Positions 1-5,460 of a stretch of 6,757 bases of DNA are shown here, piece after piece (position 1 is the first letter of the stretch; every line of letters begins with the position of its first letter). The position numbers were made by a program, and so were the translations under genes. The DNA comes from Gemmatimonadaceae bacterium. GTDB lineage: Bacteria > Gemmatimonadota > Gemmatimonadetes > Gemmatimonadales > Gemmatimonadaceae. The stretch covers positions 1-6,757 of the forward strand of contig JANWKK010000048.1 in assembly GCA_025451425.1 (NCBI GenBank). Reading direction: 5' to 3'. The notes beneath the pieces are model-generated. The model did no database searches and was not told where the DNA came from. It saw nothing but the letters and a program-made list of their open reading frames with translations.

Positions 1-475
1 CATCATTGATCATCGTCACCCAGCCCTTCTGCGCACGCCACGCAGCCGTCTGGCTCGCGCATTCCGGCATCGCCTTCTCGACCGTGCCGAACGAGGAATC
101 GATCGAAGCTACGAGGTCGATTGGCTGCGTTGGATTCTGGGTGAAGCCGAGTGCGCCGCGCGTCGTCACGGCCGTCATGTTCGGCTGCGAGAGCCACATG
201 ACAAGTGCCTTGCCCATCTCGAAGTTCAGACCGACAGGATTCTTCGTCTTGTCAGCCTTTTCGAGCGTGCCAACGGCACCCTTTAGTTGTTTCGCGGCAT
301 CCTCGGGTTTCTGCGCACTCTGCGCGAACTGAAGCGACAGGAGCGCGCGACCGATTTCTGTCGGCTTGTTCTCATCGATACTGCATTCCTTCGGCTTCTG
401 TTGAGCGCCAGCCACTGCCGTGACCGCCGCCGACAGCAGAATGGGCATTAGAGCCTTCTTGGCTGTAGCGAGCAT
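1..475 (-). CDS. Secreted small helical-repeat (TPR-like) protein, 3' end cut off by the window
   Basis: The frame is open from the ATG at 475 to the window edge, giving 158 visible residues with no stop. Residues 1-24 form a clear signal peptide: Lys6-Lys7, a hydrophobic stretch (ALMPILLSAAVTAVAG), then an A-G-A signal peptidase I site before Gln25-Gln26. The mature part begins KPKECSIDENKP and continues as alternating helices (for example IGRALLSLQFAQ, AAKQLKGAVGTLEKA, LNFEMGKALVMWL). This spacing resembles tetratricopeptide hairpins, but I cannot align a canonical TPR consensus. Two cysteines are visible (C31, C139) and could pair outside the cytoplasm. A GAGGAGA Shine-Dalgarno lies 5 bases before the ATG and fixes the start. 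The gene follows larC by 64 bp, but a probable terminator sits between them, so it is likely a separate unit. A periplasmic or exported location is inferred from the signal peptide; the function is unknown. Confidence 0.8.
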   Translation of the reverse strand, partial: MLATAKKALMPILLSAAVTAVAGAQQKPKECSIDENKPTEIGRALLSLQFAQSAQKPEDAAKQLKGAVGTLEKADKTKNPVGLNFEMGKALVMWLSQPNMTAVTTRGALGFTQNPTQPIDLVASIDSSFGTVEKAMPECASQTAAWRAQKGWVTMIND

Positions 476-480
476 CAAAT

Positions 481-487
481 TCTCCTC
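481..487 (-). promoter_or_regulatory. Shine-Dalgarno of the secreted helical-repeat gene
   Basis: The minus strand reads GAGGAGA five bases upstream of the ATG at 475. It is the best ribosome-binding site in the window and supports that start over the internal Met10. Confidence 0.75.
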
Positions 488-500
488 GTTTAGCAACACG

Positions 501-519
501 AAAATCGGGCACATGCCCG
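501..519 (-). terminator. Probable intrinsic terminator after larC
   Basis: On the minus strand, CGGGC-ATGT-GCCCG forms a perfect 5-bp GC stem with a 4-base loop (506-519). It is followed directly by ATTTT (501-505). It begins 20 bases beyond the larC stop and ends 25 bases before the next start codon. The stem and U-tract are both short, so termination may be partial. A hairpin this close to the next gene could also affect its expression. Confidence 0.5.
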
Positions 520-539
520 CGGTGCCGTACACCCTCGAG

Positions 540-1715
540 TTATTGCCGTTCCGCCTGGTCGGCGGCGAGCAGGAATATATCCCGAAGCGGCCGTCCTGTC
601 TGCTGTGCCACGCGCTGAACGTCCGAAAATTCCGGTTTGGCTCGCATGCTTCCGTCAGGCAGCCACACGACCTTGATCGCTATGGGGTAGCCGAGTACTT
701 CGACTGTCCGCGACTCCCGAGGGAGAGCCCGTCGCTCGACTCCCCATCGGCGCACCCCGATCGTCGTCGTCTCGCGCAGGACGATCTCCTCCAGCTCATC
801 GGCCTGAGGCGGGCGAGCGAGTACCTCGATTCTCGTCCCGGGTCGTCCTCGCTTCATGGTCGTGCTGATGAGCACGACGTCGAGCGCACCCGCATCGCGA
901 AGCAGCTCGGCCGTGGCGGCGAGATACTCGGGCGTCATGTCGTCGATGTCGCTCGTGAGCTGCACCAGGTCCTCGATCGTTCCCGCGCGTTCGCCTGACG
1001 AGTACTCGGCGACGATGAGCCGCAGCGCGTTGGGCCTCCCCTGAAACTCCTTCGTGCCGGCGCCGAACCCGCTTCGGAGCGGAATATATTCCCGCGGCGG
1101 CGGCCCCGATGAGAGAACCCTTACGAGTGCCGCGCCGGTGGGAGTGACGAGCTCCCCTGCCCCGTCGGGTCCTGGCCGCACTGGATGTCCCTCGAGAAGA
1201 CGCAGCGTAGCCGGAGCGGGAACCGGCAGTGTGCCGTGTGCGGCGGTGACGACGCCGTCGCCCGTCGCAATCGCACCGCAGTAGACGCGCTCGATGCCGA
1301 GGACCTCGAAGCCCCACACGCCACCGACGACGTCGAGGATCGCATCCACGGCGCCGACTTCGTGCAGATGGACGCGCTCGACCGTCGTCGCGTGAATCGC
1401 CGCCTCCTGCTCCGCGATCAAAGTGAAGGCGCGATTCGCTCGCTCCTTCACCGCTGGCGGTGCGGCCGATCGCGACACGATCTCCTGAAGATGTCGCAGG
1501 TGTCTCCCGTGAGGCTGCGGCGGAATTTCGAAGTCGACCTTCTTGCACGCGATCTCTCCGCGCTTGACGTCGGCGATACGCACACCGATACCGTCGAGGC
1601 CTAACGAGCCTGGAAGCGCACGCAACCACTCGGGATCGAGGCCGACGTCGAGCAGGGCACCTAACGTCATGTCCCCGGAGATGCCGCTGAACGGATCGAG
1701 AATGCCGACTTTCAT
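540..1715 (-). CDS. larC: LarC, nickel-pincer cofactor biosynthesis protein (nickel insertase)
   Basis: In the characterised family, LarC inserts nickel into the sulfur-bearing pyridinium precursor made by LarB and LarE, using CTP, to give the nickel-pincer nucleotide used by lactate racemase and relatives. The 391-residue product begins MKVGILDPFSGISGDMTLGA, the hallmark LarC N-terminus. Further family blocks are a His-rich segment (HGRHLRHLQEI, 69-79), LHEVGAVDAILD (117-128), TPTGAALV (191-198), GFGAGTKEF (216-224), SDIDDMTPEYL (255-265) and TTMKRGRPGT (285-294). An in-frame ATG 66 bases upstream would add 22 residues and overlap thrC. I chose 1715 because the conserved domain starts there. 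The start lies 10 bases after the thrC stop with no good Shine-Dalgarno, which suggests coupling to thrC. Both halves lie in one continuous frame, unlike Lactobacillus plantarum, where they are joined by a programmed frameshift. No larA, larB or larE is visible here. Confidence 0.93.
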   Translation of the reverse strand: MKVGILDPFSGISGDMTLGALLDVGLDPEWLRALPGSLGLDGIGVRIADVKRGEIACKKVDFEIPPQPHGRHLRHLQEIVSRSAAPPAVKERANRAFTLIAEQEAAIHATTVERVHLHEVGAVDAILDVVGGVWGFEVLGIERVYCGAIATGDGVVTAAHGTLPVPAPATLRLLEGHPVRPGPDGAGELVTPTGAALVRVLSSGPPPREYIPLRSGFGAGTKEFQGRPNALRLIVAEYSSGERAGTIEDLVQLTSDIDDMTPEYLAATAELLRDAGALDVVLISTTMKRGRPGTRIEVLARPPQADELEEIVLRETTTIGVRRWGVERRALPRESRTVEVLGYPIAIKVVWLPDGSMRAKPEFSDVQRVAQQTGRPLRDIFLLAADQAERQ

Positions 1716-1725
1716 CGAGTGGTTG

Positions 1726-2871
1726 TCAGAACCGATAGGATGCGCCGCTACCCGTATTGAAGACCACCACTTCGGCGTCACGCGGTATCCGGCCGGCGGC
1801 GACGAGCTGCTCTGTCACCGCAAGCGCGCAGCCGCCTTCTGGCGCCGCGTCGACGCCAGTCGCCCGCGACACGCGATGGGTCGCCGCGACAATCGCCTCC
1901 TCGCTTACGGCGAGGGCGTCACCGCCACTCTCGCGTAGCGCCCGGAGGATAAGTCGATCGCCCAAGGGGCCTGGGACGCGCAATCCACTCGCGTGCGTCA
2001 CCGGATTTTCCCACGGCGTTGCCTTCTCCTCTCCGGCCGCAAACGCGCGCACGATCGGCGCGCAACCCTGCGCCTGCGCGACGATCATCTTCGGAAGCGT
2101 GGCTTCGGCATCGAGCCAGCGCCACGCACGCATCTCGGCAAAGACTTTCCACATGCCGATGAGCCCAGTACCGCCGCCTGTGGGATACACAATGTGTGTG
2201 GGCAGGCGCCAGCCAAGCTGCTCGGTGACCTCGATGCCCATCGTCTTCTTCCCTTCGATGCGGTACGGCTCGCGCAATGTAGAAACGTCGAAATAGCCAC
2301 TCTCCGCGGCGAAGGCGCGCGCCTGCTTGCCCGCGTCGCCGATGTGCCCATCGACGAGTTGCAGATCGGCGCCAAAGACACAGATGGTGTCGAGAATCGG
2401 ACGTGGTGTCGTCGCCGGTGCGTACACTCGCACGGGTAATCGCGCGGCCGCCGCATAGGCCGCCAACGCGGCGCCGGCGTTTCCTGCCGTCGGTACAACG
2501 AATCCCGGAACGCCAAGGCCGCGCGCCCGCGTCACTGCTGCGCTCATGCCGCGCGCCTTGAAGGACCCTGTCGGATTGAGCCCTTCATCTTTGATCCACA
2601 AACGGCGCACGCCGATTTCCTTCGCGAGCTGCGGCGCGTCGTGCATCGGCGTGAGTCCTTCGCCTAACGAGACAGGTTGTTCGCCATCAGCGAGGGGCAT
2701 CACTTTCGCATAACGCCACATGTCCCAGCGCTGCGTCACCGCTGTCCGCGGCGGCGGCGCCGAGTCGAACCGCACGAGATACGGTTGTCCGCACTTCAAA
2801 CACACCGTTGCTCTGGTGTCGCCTGCCTCCTGGTGCCCGCACGCCGAGCACTCGAGGTGCCAATTACTCAC
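1726..2871 (-). CDS. thrC: Threonine synthase (PLP-dependent, zinc-ribbon type)
   Basis: Converts O-phosphohomoserine and water to threonine and phosphate, the last step of threonine synthesis, in the cytoplasm. The 381-residue protein opens with a zinc ribbon (C8-x2-C11, C24-x2-C27). A fold-type II PLP enzyme domain follows: NPTGSFKARG (99-108) with the probable Schiff-base lysine K105, TAGNAGAA (128-135) next to the cofactor ring, and a Gly-rich phosphate loop PTGGGTGLIG (230-239). It ends with the family-like FNTGSG (371-376). The start codon is GTG, overlapping the uvrC TGA as GTGA. That start puts the zinc ribbon only seven residues in, so a later start is unlikely. No strong Shine-Dalgarno is seen, so translation probably depends on ribosomes finishing uvrC. 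Related fold-type II enzymes such as threonine dehydratase or diaminopropionate ammonia-lyase are less likely, given the zinc ribbon and the TGGGTGLIG loop. Confidence 0.9.
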   Translation of the reverse strand: MSNWHLECSACGHQEAGDTRATVCLKCGQPYLVRFDSAPPPRTAVTQRWDMWRYAKVMPLADGEQPVSLGEGLTPMHDAPQLAKEIGVRRLWIKDEGLNPTGSFKARGMSAAVTRARGLGVPGFVVPTAGNAGAALAAYAAAARLPVRVYAPATTPRPILDTICVFGADLQLVDGHIGDAGKQARAFAAESGYFDVSTLREPYRIEGKKTMGIEVTEQLGWRLPTHIVYPTGGGTGLIGMWKVFAEMRAWRWLDAEATLPKMIVAQAQGCAPIVRAFAAGEEKATPWENPVTHASGLRVPGPLGDRLILRALRESGGDALAVSEEAIVAATHRVSRATGVDAAPEGGCALAVTEQLVAAGRIPRDAEVVVFNTGSGASYRF

Positions 2872-4775
2872 GATTCGTCTTGATTGGAGTTGGTACTGAT
2901 TGTCGTTAGGTGCTCCGGCGCCTCGCTGCTCTCGGGCGGCGCGGCGCGTGGAGTCGAAGCCACTTCGGGACCGAGTAGCGCCGCCTGAATCTTCGCCGCC
3001 GATTTGAGACTGAAGCCCGGCAACGCCGCGATCGCTTCAGGCGACGCCGCGCGAACACCTTCGAGGCTGCCGAACGCTTCGAGCAACTGGCGCCGTTTGC
3101 GCTCGCCGATGCCCGGAATGCGCAGCAACTCCGATGTCACCGTACGCATCGAGCGACGCTTGCGTTGAAAGGTAATCGCGAACCGGTGCGCCTCGTCACG
3201 AGCCTGCTGAAGAATGCGTAACGCCGGCGAACGACGTGGGAGACGTAACGATTCGGGGCGCCCCACGAGGAAGATCTCCTCCTCTCGTTTGGCAAGACTG
3301 ATCAGCGGCAGCATGCCGAGGTTGAGCGAGTCGAGGGCGCCATGTGCTGCGCTCAGCTGTCCCTTTCCTCCGTCGATGACGACGAGATCGGGTAGCGATT
3401 TTCCTTCGTCGAGGCGCCGTCGAAAATACCGCGTCACCACCTCGCTCATCGACGCGAAGTCATCGACCCCTTGAACCTCGCGCACCTTGAACTTGCGATA
3501 CTCCGCGCGGTAAGGCCTGCCGTTTTGGAACCAGACGCACGACGCGACGGTGTCCGTCCCTTGAGCGTGAGAGATATCGAAGCAGACGATTGCCCGCGGC
3601 ACACGTTGCAGTCCAAGCTGGCGTTGCAGCTCGTAGATCGGGTCGCCGGCTCGCTCCTCAGTTTCTTCGCCAGTGAGACGTGCTTCCTCGAGCAGGTGTC
3701 TCGCGTTCTGCGTCGCGAGATCGACGAGCTCGCGGCGCGGACCACGCTGCGGCACGTGAATCTTCGCGCCATCGAGCGACTCCTCGACGATCTCCCGGTC
3801 CACCATCTCGAAGGGTACCAGCAGCTCGCGCGTGCGTTCGGTCGTAATCCGGTACGGCCCGACAAGGAAAGCCTGCAGCACCGCCGCGTCGCTCTCTTCG
3901 TCGATGTTTTCGAAAAACTGATGATCGCGGGCGAGCAGCTTTCCAGCGCGAATGCGCAGCCAGGTGACGCAGGCATCTGCGCCGTCGCGGGCGTAGCCGA
4001 TCACGTCGCGATCGCCACCCTCGAACTCCATCACGACGGTTGGCTCCTCGAGGCGCTCGAGGTGCTGGAGGATGTCGCGCAGTTCGCCTGCGCGCTCGAA
4101 GTCGAGCGAATCAGCGGCGACGCGAATTCGCTCTTTTACCCGGCGCATCACTTCATCGGCACGTCCATCGAGGAAGAGGATCACCTCGTCGATCATCACG
4201 CGATATTCGCCCTGCGACTGCAGTAACACGCACGGCGCCTTGCAACGCCCGATGTGATAGTCCAAACACGGCCGTTCCGGCGCGACCTTTGGCAGATCGT
4301 AGGTGCACGAGCGCACGGTGAAGATCCGCTTCACCACATTGAGCGCTCGGCGCATCGCGCCGACGTCCGTAGACGGTCCGAAATAGCGCGAGCCATCGTC
4401 GACGACGTGCCGCGTCACGTAGACTCGAGGAAACGCCTCGGCGATCGTCACCTTGATGTACGGATACGACTTGTCGTCCCGAAGCGCGATGTTGTACTTC
4501 GGGTGGTACTCCTTGATGAGGTTCGCTTCGAGAATGAGCGCGTGCGCCTCACTCGGCACCACAATCGTGTCGAGCGACGCGGCCTGCTGCATCAGCGCGA
4601 TCGTTCTGACGCTCGTGAACTGATCGGGATTGACGTAGCTCCGGACGCGCGAGCGGAGCCGCTTTGCCTTGCCAACGTATAGGACCGTTCCGTTGACATC
4701 GCGCCAGAGGTACACCCCGGGCGACTCCGGCAAATGAGGGATTTTCTCGAGAATTGAATCGGCGACGCCTGCCAT
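2868..4775 (-). CDS. uvrC: UvrC, excinuclease ABC subunit C
   Basis: The nuclease of nucleotide excision repair; UvrB-bound damaged DNA is cut 3' and then 5' of the lesion. The 635-residue protein has the full family layout. An N-terminal GIY-YIG nuclease (about 15-95) shows GVYLW, LYVGKAKRLRSRVRSY and the metal-site Glu in LEANLIKEY (E83). Four cysteines, C157, C170, C178 and C182, match the iron-sulfur cysteine spacing described for E. coli UvrC. A UVR/UvrB-binding helix pair lies near 205-242. The C-terminal RNase H-like domain has CFDISH (D400), VIDGGKGQL (D468) and RDEAHRFA (H530), fitting a DDH triad. Tandem helix-hairpin-helix motifs follow (LLRIPGIGERK, AALPGFS; about 550-595). The last 35 residues are a Pro/Ser/Thr-rich tail of no recognisable domain. 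The start is ATG at 4775; an in-frame TAG ten codons upstream limits any extension. It heads the uvrC-thrC-larC unit. Confidence 0.97.
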   Translation of the reverse strand: MAGVADSILEKIPHLPESPGVYLWRDVNGTVLYVGKAKRLRSRVRSYVNPDQFTSVRTIALMQQAASLDTIVVPSEAHALILEANLIKEYHPKYNIALRDDKSYPYIKVTIAEAFPRVYVTRHVVDDGSRYFGPSTDVGAMRRALNVVKRIFTVRSCTYDLPKVAPERPCLDYHIGRCKAPCVLLQSQGEYRVMIDEVILFLDGRADEVMRRVKERIRVAADSLDFERAGELRDILQHLERLEEPTVVMEFEGGDRDVIGYARDGADACVTWLRIRAGKLLARDHQFFENIDEESDAAVLQAFLVGPYRITTERTRELLVPFEMVDREIVEESLDGAKIHVPQRGPRRELVDLATQNARHLLEEARLTGEETEERAGDPIYELQRQLGLQRVPRAIVCFDISHAQGTDTVASCVWFQNGRPYRAEYRKFKVREVQGVDDFASMSEVVTRYFRRRLDEGKSLPDLVVIDGGKGQLSAAHGALDSLNLGMLPLISLAKREEEIFLVGRPESLRLPRRSPALRILQQARDEAHRFAITFQRKRRSMRTVTSELLRIPGIGERKRRQLLEAFGSLEGVRAASPEAIAALPGFSLKSAAKIQAALLGPEVASTPRAAPPESSEAPEHLTTISTNSNQDES

Positions 4776-4782
4776 ATCCCGA

Positions 4783-4788
4783 ATAATA
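4783..4788 (-). promoter_or_regulatory. Possible -10 box of a leaderless uvrC transcript
   Basis: The minus strand reads TATTAT seven bases before the uvrC ATG, in an AT-rich island inside GC-rich sequence. That distance would place transcription initiation at or next to the start codon. No -35 element is recognisable 16-18 bases further up, where the sequence is AGGAGG-like. There is also no good Shine-Dalgarno at the usual distance (only CGGGA), which fits a leaderless start. This is position-based inference only. Confidence 0.25.
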
Positions 4789-4802
4789 TCGCGGGCGGCG
4801 CT

Positions 4803-4985
4803 CTACCTCCTCACCGTTTGGCCATGCAGCCATCCCCTTCGTGGCGGGGTTGGACTCGTCCAGACACGATCGATCTCCGTCCAAACGTCATCGACTGACG
4901 TTGTCGCGTCATCGCGGAGCGTTGTGAAGGCGGCGTAGCGCGTTCCGTCGTGATCAATCGCTGTTGTGAGGAGGCGAGAGGGCAA
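4803..4985 (-). CDS. Possible 60-residue ORF in frame with and just upstream of uvrC
   Basis: An open frame with a TTG start at 4985 (another TTG at 4997) ends at TAG 4803-4805. I do not recognise the product. Its middle reads like ordinary soluble protein (DHDGTRYAAFTTLRDD, VDDVWTEIDRVW), followed by a Pro/Arg-rich end (PTPPRRGWLHGQTVRR). About 65 percent of third positions are G or C, only mildly above the other positions, and there is no ribosome-binding site before either TTG. The frame is also open upstream through the repeats. It may be chance, the remnant 3' end of a decayed gene, or a real small gene. The TAG is in frame with the uvrC ATG, nine codons later. Confidence 0.2.
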   Translation of the reverse strand: MPSRLLTTAIDHDGTRYAAFTTLRDDATTSVDDVWTEIDRVWTSPTPPRRGWLHGQTVRR

Positions 4986-5026
4986 CGTGCTGGCCAAAAG
5001 GCGGGCCTGTTGGTTTCCTGGCGCGC

Positions 5027-5131
5027 CGAACGATGCTCGACCGGCGATCAACGATCCTCGACTCGCGGTCAACGATCCTCGACTCGCGGTCAACGATCCT
5101 CGACTCGCGGTCAACGATCCTCGATTCCCAT
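5027..5131. repeat. 21-bp tandem repeat block A (three perfect plus two partial copies)
   Basis: The plus strand carries AACGATCCTCGACTCG inside a 21-base unit. Copies at 5048-5068, 5069-5089 and 5090-5110 are identical. The flanking copies are degenerate: 5027-5047 matches 15 of 21 bases and 5111-5131 matches 17 of 21. The next window, 5132-5152, still matches 12 of 21. Perfect central copies with decayed edges point to recent local duplication. Read as protein on the minus strand, one frame gives RESRIVD heptapeptides, but no supported gene spans it. Confidence 0.92.
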
Positions 5132-5284
5132 CGAAACATCGTCGACGTTGGGTGGCGGAATGCGCAGGACGAGTGACGCTGCGCTCGACTCGAACGCACC
5201 TACGCTCGACCGAGGACGAGGAGCGCTCGACTCGACTCGAAGGACGCTCGTCTTTTATTAGACTTACGCTCGCTTCTCCCGGAG
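5132..5284. repeat. Diverged middle of the 21-bp periodic region
   Basis: The unit is mostly eroded, but the motif CGCTCG recurs on the plus strand at 5182, 5203, 5224 and 5245 (exactly 21 apart). It appears again at 5267 (22) and joins the first copy of block B at 5288 (21). CTCGACTCG, the core of block A, is intact at 5184 and 5226. A GTCGACGTT at 5141 keeps the same phase. The stretch 5152-5180 shows no match. An AT-rich patch (TCTTTTATTAGACTTA, 5251-5266) lies at the one-base slip. Confidence 0.6.
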
Positions 5285-5460
5285 TTGCGCTTGACCCGCG
5301 TAGACTTGCGTTTGAGTCGCGTAGACTTGCGCTGGACTCGCATAGACTCGCGTTTGATTCGCGTAGACTTGCGCTCGAGTCGCGTAGACTTGCGCTTGAG
5401 TCGCGTAGACTTGCGCTTGGGCCGCGTAGGCCTGCGCTTGGGCCGCGGAGACTTGCGCTT
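5285..5460. repeat. 21-bp tandem repeat block B (eight copies plus a partial one ending at the murJ stop)
   Basis: Eight contiguous 21-base units start at 5285, 5306, 5327, 5348, 5369, 5390, 5411 and 5432. They are built around TTGCGC and CTTGAGTCGCGTAGAC. A ninth partial unit (TTGCGCTT, 5453-5460) runs into the murJ stop codon. Copies differ by one to several substitutions and there are no indels, so the block is older than block A. Each unit can form a small imperfect hairpin on the minus strand (AGTC-TACGC-GACT). Variable positions show no decisive third-codon bias in any frame, so coding is not established. Confidence 0.92.

Larger units (their letters stand above)
4776..5458. other. 683-bp gap between murJ and uvrC
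   Basis: No confidently coding gene lies here. The murJ-proximal two thirds (about 5027-5460) are 21-bp periodic repeats, listed separately. The remaining 250 bp next to uvrC have no repeats, and hold only a weak possible small ORF and a possible promoter. Long open frames cross the repeats on both strands because a 21-bp period keeps frame. They have no usable internal start or domain, and I do not treat them as genes. No convincing intrinsic terminator for murJ is seen. Confidence 0.7.

Noticed and set aside
796..1629. 277-codon minus-strand ORF inside larC
   Set aside because: It is an Arg-rich shifted frame of larC with no family resemblance.
1716..1781. Upstream ATG at 1781 adding 22 residues to LarC
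   Set aside because: The extension overlaps the thrC 3' end and precedes the conserved LarC N-terminus, which starts at the ATG at 1715.
3471..4226. 251-codon plus-strand ORF antisense to uvrC
   Set aside because: It lies wholly inside the conserved uvrC coding sequence; long antisense frames are expected at this GC content.
4806..4812. GAGGAGG Shine-Dalgarno-like sequence on the minus strand
   Set aside because: No ATG, GTG or TTG lies 4-12 bases downstream, and it is about 30 bases from the uvrC ATG.
5247..5264. AT-rich GTCT/AGAC inverted repeat as a murJ terminator
   Set aside because: The stem is only four base pairs with no GC-rich part and no following U-tract on the minus strand.
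5027..5460. CRISPR array
   Set aside because: The 21-bp units are directly adjacent with no unique spacers, and there are no cas genes.
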